Shown here one piece after another: positions 54,263 to 63,097 of a stretch of 64,000 bases of DNA. The number at the start of each line of letters is the position of its first letter. The stretch's first letter is position 1. A model generated the notes under the pieces. The model was not told where the DNA came from, did no database searches, and worked only from the letters and a program-made list of their open reading frames with translations. Source of the DNA: Tenacibaculum agarivorans (GTDB lineage: Bacteria; Bacteroidota; Bacteroidia; Flavobacteriales; Flavobacteriaceae); NCBI RefSeq assembly GCF_001936575.1, contig NZ_MSMP01000011.1:62001-126000 (forward strand), given 5' to 3'. The position numbers and the translations under genes are program-made.

Positions 54263-55503
54263 TATAAGATTTCGTAAATTGTTAAGGCACTTCTTAATTT
54301 GGGTTCAATATATGTAGTTTTGGGAGGCATTACCATGCCTTTATCTACTATAGTTGTAATTTCTTCTATTGTAGTGGCTAACATACCAAAAGAAACTTTG
54401 AATTCACCGCTATCTACTTTAGTTTTTAGTTCCAAGCTGTCCGATTTATCCTGTGAATAGATAATTTTTGAATCATTTCTAATATCCTCGATACCTAAGA
54501 TCGGTTTTAAAACTGTTCTAAACAAAATTTCTGCATCTAATTGACTTAACTCATCAGTAAATTCATAAGCAGATTTTCGAAGATATAATGCATAAAACTC
54601 ACCATTGAGATACATAGTGAAATGATGTTTTTCTTTAGGTTTATAGAGCTCTTGTCCTTTTTTTTCTATTCTGAAATACGTGTCTAATTCAATTAAAAAC
54701 TCATCTGGAGTTAAATCATTTAAATCTCTAATAAATCTATTGAACTCGTATATATTTAACTGACTTTCAGGTAGTAAGTAGCTCATGAAGAAATTATAGT
54801 CTTCTTCACCAGAGTGATTTGGATTTTCTTTAGCTAAGTTTTTTGCTAAAATGCAAGATGATGTGGTACGATGATGTCCATCGGCAATATATAACGTTTT
54901 AACTTCGCTAAAAGCTTGTGTTAAAATAGTAATGTCTGTTTGGTCATCTATTACCCAAAGAAGATGTAAATCTTTATCTAAACTTGTAAATTCATATTCC
55001 GCCCTTTGTTGCTGATATTTTTGAATTACACTTTCAATAGTATCATTATCTGGATAGGTTAATAATACTGGCTCTGCATTAAAACCAGTATTTTTTAAAT
55101 AGTTTTCAAATAAAAGCTCTCGCTTTTTGAGTGTTCTTTCATGAATTTTAATCACATCATTATGATAGTCTTCAGTTGAAGTAGCTGCTATAATTCCAGA
55201 AAAAGAGGTGTCAGAGGAAATTTTTTGATAGACGTATAAAGCAGGAGTTTCTTCTTGTGTAAACACATGATCTTCTTTAAACTCTAAGTATCTATTGTGT
55301 ACTAATTTAAATCGTTGATCACCCGTAACATCTTGTTTATGATATTTATATCCAGGATTTACAACATGTAAAAAAGAATACGGATTAAACGCTAATTTAT
55401 AGTTGCGTTCATCCTCGGAATAGGTTTCATACGATTTAGAAGATACTAAGGCTACTTTATCCCTAGTTGGTCTGACTGCTTTAAATGGTTTTATTTTAGC
55501 CAT
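54262..55503 (-). CDS. DUF1015 family protein
   Basis: 413-residue DUF1015 protein. The family hallmark YIADGHHRTTSS is present, together with the N-terminal PFKAVRPTRDKVALVSS. Family function is not firmly set; genomic context repeatedly links it to serine synthesis genes serC and serA, as here, so a role near phosphoserine metabolism (for example an amino-acid kinase) is inferred. It lies between serA-like and yggS with overlaps or gaps of 1-3 bp. Confidence 0.88.
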   Translation of the reverse strand: MAKIKPFKAVRPTRDKVALVSSKSYETYSEDERNYKLAFNPYSFLHVVNPGYKYHKQDVTGDQRFKLVHNRYLEFKEDHVFTQEETPALYVYQKISSDTSFSGIIAATSTEDYHNDVIKIHERTLKKRELLFENYLKNTGFNAEPVLLTYPDNDTIESVIQKYQQQRAEYEFTSLDKDLHLLWVIDDQTDITILTQAFSEVKTLYIADGHHRTTSSCILAKNLAKENPNHSGEEDYNFFMSYLLPESQLNIYEFNRFIRDLNDLTPDEFLIELDTYFRIEKKGQELYKPKEKHHFTMYLNGEFYALYLRKSAYEFTDELSQLDAEILFRTVLKPILGIEDIRNDSKIIYSQDKSDSLELKTKVDSGEFKVSFGMLATTIEEITTIVDKGMVMPPKTTYIEPKLRSALTIYEIL

Positions 55504-55506
55504 GAT

Positions 55507-56454
55507 TTATGAAAGTAATGATGCAATTTGATTTGCTAATTCAATACTTGTTTTCTCTAGCGCTTCGTTAGTAGACTTTCCTAAATGTGGAGATAATGAT
55601 AAGTTAGGATTCATTAACAATTGAATTTCAGGGTTGGGTTCACTTTCAAAAACATCTAAGGCAGCGAATCTTACTGGTCCTTTCTCAATTGCTTTTACTA
55701 GTGCAATTTCATCAATTAATCCACCTTCCACACAATTGACAATACAAACTCCCTCTTTCATTTTATTGAACTCAGATTCTCCTAACTTGAAGGTTTCTGC
55801 ACTTAAATGTACAGAGATGAAATCTGATTCATTTAATAATTCTTCAAAATCGATAGTGTTTAATGTAAAATGAATAGTTTGTCCATCAAAAAACTCTAAT
55901 TCAAGATCTGCTTCTTGTTGTTCAGGATCGCTAATTACTACTTTCATTCCTAAACCTAAGGCAATTTTTGCTGTTGCTAATCCTGAATTATTAATTCCAA
56001 TAATTCCAATGGTTTTACCACGCAATTCTTGACCGTTATATAACTTTTGTAATCCTTTAAAGTTCATATCTCCTTCTAAAGGCATTTCACGATTAGATTG
56101 ATGTAAATTCCTAGCCATGCCTAAAAGATGGGCAAATACTAATTCAGCAATAGCATTGGCACTACCTTCTTTACTGCTTACAATTTGTATTCCTTGATCT
56201 ATAGCATATTGTACATCAATATTATCCATAGTTGGATTACCAGAGGCAATTAGTTTTAAACTAGGACAAGCATCTATTAATTCTTGTTGAATTTGAGTGT
56301 TACTCTTAACAATTATAGCACTAATTCCTTGGTCGTTTATATAATTCTCCAATTGTTCTTGCGCTACTTTAGCTACGATTACTTCAAAACCTTTACTTTC
56401 TAAAATGGCAACTCCATTTTCTGTAATTCCTTCGGTTACTAATATTTTCATCAA
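55507..56454 (-). CDS. serA: D-3-phosphoglycerate dehydrogenase-like enzyme (SerA)
   Basis: D-2-hydroxyacid dehydrogenase, 315 residues. Rossmann GIIGINNSGLATAKIALGLG (GxGxxG degenerate: GINNSG), the catalytic His in LSPHLGKST near residue 292 with Glu in LDVFESEP, and Arg in SGNPTMDNID-to-LSAE regions. Without the C-terminal ACT domain, as usual in Bacteroidetes. Position next to serC supports phosphoglycerate oxidation in serine synthesis over other hydroxyacids. Confidence 0.82.
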   Translation of the reverse strand: MMKILVTEGITENGVAILESKGFEVIVAKVAQEQLENYINDQGISAIIVKSNTQIQQELIDACPSLKLIASGNPTMDNIDVQYAIDQGIQIVSSKEGSANAIAELVFAHLLGMARNLHQSNREMPLEGDMNFKGLQKLYNGQELRGKTIGIIGINNSGLATAKIALGLGMKVVISDPEQQEADLELEFFDGQTIHFTLNTIDFEELLNESDFISVHLSAETFKLGESEFNKMKEGVCIVNCVEGGLIDEIALVKAIEKGPVRFAALDVFESEPNPEIQLLMNPNLSLSPHLGKSTNEALEKTSIELANQIASLLS

Positions 56455-56533
56455 CTGAGTTTATAATGTTTTTGTTACAAAGTCTGACGTTGTTATGTGG
56501 TAGAAACTTTGTATTATTATTTTATTACTTAAT

Positions 56534-57598
56534 TTAAGCTGTTCTTTCCAATTCTTGCATAACGTCTACCAAAGCTTGTACACTGAATAAAGGTAGAGCA
56601 TTATACATGCTAGCTCTATAGCCGCCAACTGATCTATGTCCGTTTATACCATTAATTCGTGCTTCTTTCCACATCAAATCAAATTTACTTTTAAGGTTTT
56701 CATCTGAAAGAGTAAAAGTTGCATTCATTGTACTACGATCTTCTTTTGCTACAACGCCGTTAAATAAAGGATTTCGATCTATTTCATTATACAATAGTGC
56801 TGCTTTTTTATTATTTACGCCTTCAATAAAGTCAATACCTCCTAAGTCTTTTAACCATTCCATGGTTAACATTGAAGTATATACAGCAAATACAGAAGGA
56901 GTATGGAACATACTATCTTTTTCTACATGAATCTTATAATTCAACATCGAAGGTACTTCTCGTTCTATTTGTTTTAAAAAATCTTCTTTAATGATAACAA
57001 GTGTAGTTCCTGCAGGCCCCATGTTTTTTTGAGCACCAGCATATATTAAATCAAATTTTGAAAAGTCTAATTTCCTTGAAAAAATGTCAGAACTCATATC
57101 ACAAATCATAGGAACTTCAACTTCTGGAAATTCTAGCATTTGAGAACCGTAAATCGTATTGTTACTTGTACAGTGGAAATAATCAACATCATTAGGCACT
57201 GAATAGTTTTTCGGTATATATGTGAAATTTTTATCTTTAGAAGAAGCAACTTCTATTAAACCACCAAATAATTTGGCCTCTTTTATAGCTTTGCTACTCC
57301 AGGTTCCCGTATTTAAATAAGCGGCTTTGGTATTTAAAAAATTATAGGCTATCATTAAAAATTGCATGCTAGCTCCACCTTGAAGAAATAAAGCAGTATA
57401 TCCTTTATCTTCTATATTAAGAAGTTCTAAAGCCAAATGTCTCGCTTTTTCTATTACGTCTACAAAAGGTTGGCTTCTATGTGAAATTTCTACTAATGAT
57501 AAATCATCATTATTAAAATTAACAACAGCTTCCGAAGCTTTTTGTAATACCTCTTCAGGTAAAATACATGGGCCAGCGCTAAAATTATGTTTTTTCAT
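56534..57598 (-). CDS. serC: 3-phosphoserine/phosphohydroxythreonine transaminase SerC
   Basis: PLP aminotransferase class V for serine (and possibly pyridoxal) synthesis. HNFSAGPCILPEEVLQ start, PLP-lysine motif YAGAQKNMGPAG, LFLQGGAS and the C-terminal GHRSVGGYRASMYNALP are diagnostic. ATG 57596-57598 (MKKHNFSAGP) is the right start; the 25 upstream residues overlap the acyl-CoA reductase gene. Length 354. Confidence 0.96.
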   Translation of the reverse strand: MKKHNFSAGPCILPEEVLQKASEAVVNFNNDDLSLVEISHRSQPFVDVIEKARHLALELLNIEDKGYTALFLQGGASMQFLMIAYNFLNTKAAYLNTGTWSSKAIKEAKLFGGLIEVASSKDKNFTYIPKNYSVPNDVDYFHCTSNNTIYGSQMLEFPEVEVPMICDMSSDIFSRKLDFSKFDLIYAGAQKNMGPAGTTLVIIKEDFLKQIEREVPSMLNYKIHVEKDSMFHTPSVFAVYTSMLTMEWLKDLGGIDFIEGVNNKKAALLYNEIDRNPLFNGVVAKEDRSTMNATFTLSDENLKSKFDLMWKEARINGINGHRSVGGYRASMYNALPLFSVQALVDVMQELERTA

Positions 57599-57621
57599 GT
57601 GTAGTTGTGTGTCTTTTAGAT

Positions 57622-58683
57622 TTAAATAGTAGATAAAAAAGTTAGCGTATTTACGCCATCTGCATAGTCCCATAACTCTGGGTGCTGAGTTTTTCCAAAA
57701 GGAATCTCATTTTCTATAAAGTCTTTGGAGACTATACATTGAATTTTTTCTCGATCTTCGTATAGTTTGATTTTTAAATCATCGATATTATCATAATATT
57801 CGTAAAAAACAGAAGCAATAGGAGAGGAGTAACTTTCATCTTCTTTGATCATTAAAAAACCATTTTCTAGAATATCAAATTCACTCATTAAATACACTGC
57901 TTTATTATAGTCGTAATTATTAGCGTATTTAGCATTTTGAATCACATCTTGTTTGGTAAACATACCTTGAAAAAAAGCATCAAAACTATAATCTCGGGGA
58001 ATAAAGATTTTAGAAACAGAACGACAACCTAAACCAAAATATCTAAAAACATCTTCACTTAATTTTTCATAATCATCTTCATTTTCATTTCCATGAATGA
58101 TGGCAACAGAATTTCTGTTTTTTCGAATGATATTAGGTTTATTTTTAAAATAGTATTCAAAATAACGTGCTGTGTTATTACTTCCGGTGGCAATTACCGC
58201 ATCAAAATCTGTTAGTTTATCTTCTGTGAAAGATATTTTTCCTTTGAAATTTTCATTTGTATATTCTAAATACTTAGCTAAAAAAGGTAACAGGTGTTTA
58301 TCATTACTAGATAATTTAGCTATAACTGCATGACCAGATATTAAAACAGATAAAAAGTCATGAAATCCAACTAAAGGAATATTACCAGCCATAATGATAG
58401 CTACTTTTTTATCTGACTTTTCTAGTAAATCTTCTTGTGCTATCCATTTTTTTATGTTAGAATCAGATAAAGCTTGAGCCCAATTTTCACAAGCAAAAAG
58501 AAGATTGTCTTTAGTAAACCAATTGTTGTGTTCTTCTGCTAATTTTAATTGATGCTTATAACCATCAAAAAAAATGTCGTTAAAAAGTATATTGTCTTTT
58601 TTAACGATTTCTTGTCTTGAAAATTGGCTTAAAAAATGCCCTAATTCAACAAATGAATGTATGCGCTGTTCAATTATATCCAT
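57622..58683 (-). CDS. Acyl-CoA reductase (LuxC-like)
   Basis: NAD(P)-dependent acyl-CoA reductase of the LuxC/aldehyde dehydrogenase-like family, 353 residues. Nucleotide-binding region IIMAGNIPLVGFHDFL, then LSSNDKHLLPFLAKYLE and the conserved catalytic cysteine context FGLGCRSVSKIFIP. No luxA/B or luxE lies near, so it is not a luminescence gene; function in the flavobacterial lineage is unknown. It is divergent from a ferredoxin and heads the serC run. Confidence 0.8.
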   Translation of the reverse strand: MDIIEQRIHSFVELGHFLSQFSRQEIVKKDNILFNDIFFDGYKHQLKLAEEHNNWFTKDNLLFACENWAQALSDSNIKKWIAQEDLLEKSDKKVAIIMAGNIPLVGFHDFLSVLISGHAVIAKLSSNDKHLLPFLAKYLEYTNENFKGKISFTEDKLTDFDAVIATGSNNTARYFEYYFKNKPNIIRKNRNSVAIIHGNENEDDYEKLSEDVFRYFGLGCRSVSKIFIPRDYSFDAFFQGMFTKQDVIQNAKYANNYDYNKAVYLMSEFDILENGFLMIKEDESYSSPIASVFYEYYDNIDDLKIKLYEDREKIQCIVSKDFIENEIPFGKTQHPELWDYADGVNTLTFLSTI

Positions 58684-58688
58684 TTAAA

Positions 58689-58719
58689 TTGGTTCTAAAT
58701 TAAATTGGCTTTATTTTTG
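58689..58719 (+). promoter_or_regulatory. Promoter of the ferredoxin gene
   Basis: TTG at 58689-58691, 20-bp spacer, TATTTTTG at 58712-58719. It ends exactly where a longer reading frame would begin, so the ATG at 58755 is the more likely start. Confidence 0.6.
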
Positions 58720-58754
58720 TGTCAGCAAAGTTACAAAACAGAAATAGATTAGCT

Positions 58755-59105
58755 ATGGCGATAATTATAACTGATGAATGTATAAATTGTGGTGCTTGTG
58801 AGCCTGAGTGCCCAAATACGGCAATATATGAAGGTGCTGAAGAATGGAAATATTCTGATGGTACTGATTTAACTGGAAACTTAGTGTTACCAAATGGGAA
58901 AAGCGCTAACGCAGATGAAGATCAGGAGCCAGTTTCTGATGAGATTTACTACATAGTTGTGGATAAATGTACAGAATGTAAAGGTTTTCATGAAGAACCT
59001 CAATGTGCTGCTGTTTGTCCTGTAGATTGTTGTGTGCCAGATGAAGACAATGTAGAAACAGAAGAAGAGTTGTTAGCAAAACAACGTTTTATGCACAACG
59101 AATAA
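58755..59105 (+). CDS. 4Fe-4S dicluster ferredoxin
   Basis: Small acidic 2[4Fe-4S] ferredoxin, 116 residues. First cluster: [11 protein letters not shown] ([12 protein letters not shown]); second: [20 protein letters not shown]. The longer spacing in the second motif and the acidic insert (about 25-60) mark the Alvin/YfhL-like ferredoxin group. ATG 58755 ([13 protein letters not shown]) fits the family start. Divergent from the acyl-CoA reductase, which may use it as an electron partner (inference). Confidence 0.92.
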   Translation: MAIIITDECINCGACEPECPNTAIYEGAEEWKYSDGTDLTGNLVLPNGKSANADEDQEPVSDEIYYIVVDKCTECKGFHEEPQCAAVCPVDCCVPDEDNVETEEELLAKQRFMHNE

Positions 59106-59124
59106 ATTTTTTTTATAGAAAATT

Positions 59125-59152
59125 AAAACCTAAACTACTAAGTTTAGGTTTT
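59125..59152. terminator. Bidirectional terminator
   Basis: AAAACCTAAACT (59125-59136) and AGTTTAGGTTTT (59141-59152), loop ACTA. It serves the ferredoxin (+) and the converging methyltransferase (-). Confidence 0.85.
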
Positions 59153-59896
59153 TTATTGTTTTTGAGCTACAATAACATAAGTATCAAAAGCATAGCTTTT
59201 TCTATCTACAATTTCTATTATTTTAAAGTTACTTAATTTTAAAAACAATTCCCATTCATTTTTTGTAAAAGCTCTGACAGTAGATATGTCTTCAATGAGA
59301 ATTTTTGATCCTGAATTATTCGTTTCATAATATTTTGAATTCCATTGAAACATGAAATTCTCATTTTTTTTATCAGGTTCCATAAAGCTAATTCTAGAAT
59401 AGTTTCTTTCGTTTATATTGGCATTATGAATCATCTCTTTTCCATCTTTAATTACAGCAAAAAAACGATTAGCGTCTATAAAGTCGAAACATAATATTCC
59501 ATCTTTATTTAAATTATTATAAATAGCATTTAACATATTGTATACCGATAAATTGGTGTTTAAATAGCTAGTTGTTCTTCCTGTAATTAATGTAGCGTCT
59601 ACTTTTGTAGTTAATGAAAAGTCAGTCATATTGCCTTGAATAAAAGTTCCTTTAGGGTTTCTTTTTCTAGAAAGATTAATCATGTCTGAACTTAAATCCA
59701 TTCCATAATAATCAATTCCCGATGCTATAAAATGTTTAGCTAAATGACCAGATCCACAGCCAATTTCTAAGACATTTGTTGCTTTATTTTTCTTGATTAC
59801 AGAATTATAGAAATTAAACTCATTCTCATAATCAATAAAAACCTGATACATTTCATCATATAGCTTTTCAAAACCTTTAGAGTATAAGTTTTGCAT
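59153..59896 (-). CDS. Class I SAM-dependent methyltransferase
   Basis: Methyltransferase of the Methyltransf_25-like group, 247 residues. Motif I VLEIGCGSGHLAKHFI (about 40-55), acidic motif DYYGMDLSSDMINLSRKR and motif II-like GNMTDFSL. C-terminal half has a small-molecule-type lid. The substrate is unknown. It follows the TonB receptor on the same strand after a terminator and so is likely separately transcribed. Confidence 0.88.
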   Translation of the reverse strand: MQNLYSKGFEKLYDEMYQVFIDYENEFNFYNSVIKKNKATNVLEIGCGSGHLAKHFIASGIDYYGMDLSSDMINLSRKRNPKGTFIQGNMTDFSLTTKVDATLITGRTTSYLNTNLSVYNMLNAIYNNLNKDGILCFDFIDANRFFAVIKDGKEMIHNANINERNYSRISFMEPDKKNENFMFQWNSKYYETNNSGSKILIEDISTVRAFTKNEWELFLKLSNFKIIEIVDRKSYAFDTYVIVAQKQ

Positions 59897-59912
59897 AATT
59901 ATTATTATAAAT

Positions 59913-59945
59913 AAAAACCCTGAGTATAAAACTCAGGGTTTTTTA
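59913..59945 (-). terminator. Terminator of the TonB-dependent receptor gene
   Basis: AAAACCCTGAGT and ACTCAGGGTTTT with a five-base loop, about 18 bp after the receptor stop codon on the minus strand, followed there by a T run. Confidence 0.85.
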
Positions 59946-59963
59946 GGTTAAAACAATGATTGA

Positions 59964-62900
59964 TTAAAATCTGTAGTTAACAGATAAGTTAAACAAATTT
60001 CCTAATTGGCTAAAGTGATAACCATCGTAGGTCATTTGAGAGTATCTTTGATTGAAGGTAATTAAATTCGAGTTTGACATTACTTGAGCTGGATCATTTA
60101 AAATTGCTTGTCCTGCAGCATTTTCAGCTACAAATTCCCATTCAGGTAAAACATTTAATAAATTGTTAGCGTTAAAAGCAATAGTCCAATTATCATCTAC
60201 ATTGTAGTTAATTCCTAAGTCTGTTACTATTTTAGGAATAAATTCAGTTCTTAAATTGCTATCTAAACCTTGTTGCTTAAATGTTGTTTTGCCAAAATAA
60301 GTATTGTTTAGTGAAAAACCAAATTTACCAATGTCATATGTTGTACCTAAAATCCACTTAGTCTGCGGTCTAGAAGTAAAGAATAATGCTTCTTGTGTAG
60401 CGTTTACTACAGATTGACCAGCATTTGCAACAATGTCAGGATTTTTAACTGCACCATCTCTTTCGTTTTCAATTGTATAATTACCAGATAAATTGAAACC
60501 TAACTTACCGTTTCCAAGAGCTATTTTATTATAACTAACTACTACATCAATACCAGAAGTTTTTGTATCTATAGCATTTACAAAGAAACTTAAATCACTT
60601 AAATTGTTAGCATTTAATATTTGATCTAAAGGCGTATTACCAGCACTAGTTCTACCAATTTCAGTACTTAATACAATTCTATCATCCACAGCAATATTAT
60701 AGTAATCTACTGTAAAAGAGAAGTTTTTAAAAGGTTTACCACCAATACCTACAGTAAAGTTAGTAGACTCTTCAGCAGTTAATTTAGGAATTCCTAATAA
60801 ACGTGCTTGAGGAGAAATATTATTTACTAATCCACCAACTTGAATTCCTTGTCCTGGTACAAAGCTATATTGTGCTTTTTGAGTATAAATTTGGTGTAAC
60901 GTAGGTGCTCTAAAACCTGTTGATATAGAAGCTCTTAATGTATATTTATCTTCTGCAAATTTATATCTTGAACTAGCCTTCCAAACAAAAGTGCTACCGA
61001 AATCAGAGAAATTCTCAGCTCTAACTGTTCCGTTGATTAAGAAATCTTTATTTACATCCCAATCTAAACTTGCATAACCTCCTAAGTTATAACGGTTAAA
61101 ATTACCTGAATTTTCAGGAAGGTTACCAGCAAAAGAGTCAGCACCACCACCATCATAAGAAGCTAAATCACCTTCAATAACTTCAAAGTTTTCTGTTCTA
61201 AACTCAGCACCAACAGCTATAGCAACTTGGTCAGATAAAACTTTTGAGATATCGATGTTACCAACGATATGATTGAAAGCAGTTCCTCCTGGATCAAAAC
61301 TAATAGGACTATTCTCTCTGTATAAAGAAATAGGAGTAAAAACTTCTCCTGGATCAGCAATACCATTACCATTAGCATCATCAAAGCTTGTAGCATATAC
61401 TCTGTTTCTATTATGAGAATCACTTACAGTATAGGTTTGTATGTTACCACCAAAAGTTGCACTTGCGTCTACATTCCAATCGTTTATAACAGATTTGAAT
61501 CCTAATGTAGCGTTGTAATCGTTTAGATCTCCTTCAAAAGTAGGTACATATCCGTCGTAACCACCTATAGTATTTGGATTAGCTCCAGGGAAGAAACTTG
61601 CTAAATATCCCATGTCGCTAGTTTGTCTCCATCCAGCAATAGCTCTATTTCCATTAGCATCAGCAGGATTGATAAAGTCATTTTGTTGTCTCCAATAAGG
61701 TGTTCTGTAATTCGCAAAACTATTTACTTTTTTATATACATATGCAGCATTAAAATATAATTCACTGTCATCTTTTAAACCTACAGCTCCGTTAATAAGG
61801 AATTTTGCCGCTGTAGTTTCAGGAGATCCATTTATGTTACCGGCATCTGGTCTTCTAGATAAAAATTCATCAACAACTTGTCTACCAAGAGTGTTACCTT
61901 GATTAATTGCATTAAATTTAGCAGTATAATCAGGTGTTCCCATATATGTATTTGTAAAAAAGTTTTCAATAGCTGCATTATCAGCAAAACTAGATAATGG
62001 TACACCACCTAAGGTACCGTCATCATTAACATAACTATTAAAACTATTTGGATTTACCGCAACAAAATCTCCAAATTCACCATCGGCGTCAACAATACCA
62101 GGTCTGTTTGCTAATGCAGTTTTAGAAAAGTCAACAGTATAATTAATAAATCCTTTTTCTCCAACTTTGCTACCATTGTTAACGCTTACACCAAGCATTT
62201 CTCCATCTCCTTCACCTGTAATACCAGTTCTAAATGTAGCTGATCCATTTTTATAATCATCTTTTAAAATGATATTCATTACTCCGGCAATTGCATCAGA
62301 ACCATACTGAGCAGATGCCCCGTCTCGAAGAATTTGAATAGTTTTGATAGCATCAGTAGGAATACCAGAAATATCAGCACCAGTTTCACCTCTACCTGGA
62401 GAAGTTTGAGTATATAATAATGCACTTAAATTTTTACGTTTTCCATTGATAAGTATTAAAGTTCTACTTGGTCCCATATTTCTGATTTCGTATGGATCAA
62501 GTAGGGAAGTAGCATCATTTACCGGTGTATTTACCGTGTTAAATGATGGTATTTTATATTGTAAGGCTTTGTCAAATGTAGTTTGTCCTGTAGCTTGTAA
62601 TTCTTTAACCCCAACAATATCAACAGGTAAAGGACTAGCTGTATTACTTCTAGCAGGTGTTCTACTACCAGTAACTACAACTTCATCAAGTTGTAATCCT
62701 TCTTTTAAAATAATATCAAATGTGGTTTTTCCATTAGTAGGAATCTCTTGCGTTTCAAATCCGGAAAAACTAACAATTAAAGTGGCACCCTCTTGTACAT
62801 TCAATAGGAAGTTACCTTCAAAATCTGATGTTGTTCCATTTTGAGTGCCTTTTTCAATAATATTAGCTCCTGGTAATGGCTCATTGCTGGTGTCTTTAAT

Positions 62901-62978
62901 AGTCCCTGCAATTTTTGTCTGAGACCATAAAATACCTGAAAATAAGGTGATAAATAATAACGTTATGAGTTTCTTCAT
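59964..62978 (-). CDS. TonB-dependent outer-membrane receptor
   Basis: Outer-membrane beta-barrel receptor for uptake of an unknown large ligand, driven by TonB. Signal peptide (MKKLITLLFITLFSGILWSQ), then a CarboxypepD-regulatory-like domain (about 22-95: GTIKDTSNEPLPGANII, FEGNF), a plug domain (about 110-235 with LILINGKRKN and ILRDGASAQYGSDAIAGVMNII) and a barrel ending in the aromatic strand VNYRF. Length 1004. No SusD partner follows, so it is not a typical polysaccharide utilisation pair. The next receptor lies 119 bp upstream. Confidence 0.94.
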   Translation of the reverse strand: MKKLITLLFITLFSGILWSQTKIAGTIKDTSNEPLPGANIIEKGTQNGTTSDFEGNFLLNVQEGATLIVSFSGFETQEIPTNGKTTFDIILKEGLQLDEVVVTGSRTPARSNTASPLPVDIVGVKELQATGQTTFDKALQYKIPSFNTVNTPVNDATSLLDPYEIRNMGPSRTLILINGKRKNLSALLYTQTSPGRGETGADISGIPTDAIKTIQILRDGASAQYGSDAIAGVMNIILKDDYKNGSATFRTGITGEGDGEMLGVSVNNGSKVGEKGFINYTVDFSKTALANRPGIVDADGEFGDFVAVNPNSFNSYVNDDGTLGGVPLSSFADNAAIENFFTNTYMGTPDYTAKFNAINQGNTLGRQVVDEFLSRRPDAGNINGSPETTAAKFLINGAVGLKDDSELYFNAAYVYKKVNSFANYRTPYWRQQNDFINPADANGNRAIAGWRQTSDMGYLASFFPGANPNTIGGYDGYVPTFEGDLNDYNATLGFKSVINDWNVDASATFGGNIQTYTVSDSHNRNRVYATSFDDANGNGIADPGEVFTPISLYRENSPISFDPGGTAFNHIVGNIDISKVLSDQVAIAVGAEFRTENFEVIEGDLASYDGGGADSFAGNLPENSGNFNRYNLGGYASLDWDVNKDFLINGTVRAENFSDFGSTFVWKASSRYKFAEDKYTLRASISTGFRAPTLHQIYTQKAQYSFVPGQGIQVGGLVNNISPQARLLGIPKLTAEESTNFTVGIGGKPFKNFSFTVDYYNIAVDDRIVLSTEIGRTSAGNTPLDQILNANNLSDLSFFVNAIDTKTSGIDVVVSYNKIALGNGKLGFNLSGNYTIENERDGAVKNPDIVANAGQSVVNATQEALFFTSRPQTKWILGTTYDIGKFGFSLNNTYFGKTTFKQQGLDSNLRTEFIPKIVTDLGINYNVDDNWTIAFNANNLLNVLPEWEFVAENAAGQAILNDPAQVMSNSNLITFNQRYSQMTYDGYHFSQLGNLFNLSVNYRF

Positions 62979-63097
62979 AAATAGATTTTTGGTTAATAAT
63001 TAAAAATATTTTTAGTTTTTATATAAGATATTAACAGTTACCTTATATTTTTAATAAGTAAGCTTCGTATTTTTTATACTCCTTTTTTTGAAAAAAA

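Noticed and set aside
57622..58683. luxC as part of a bioluminescence operon
   Set aside because: No luxA, luxB, luxD or luxE nearby; the gene belongs to the serC run.
61217..62844. Open frames opposite or out of phase within the TonB receptor
   Set aside because: Shadows of a large conserved frame with low-complexity content.
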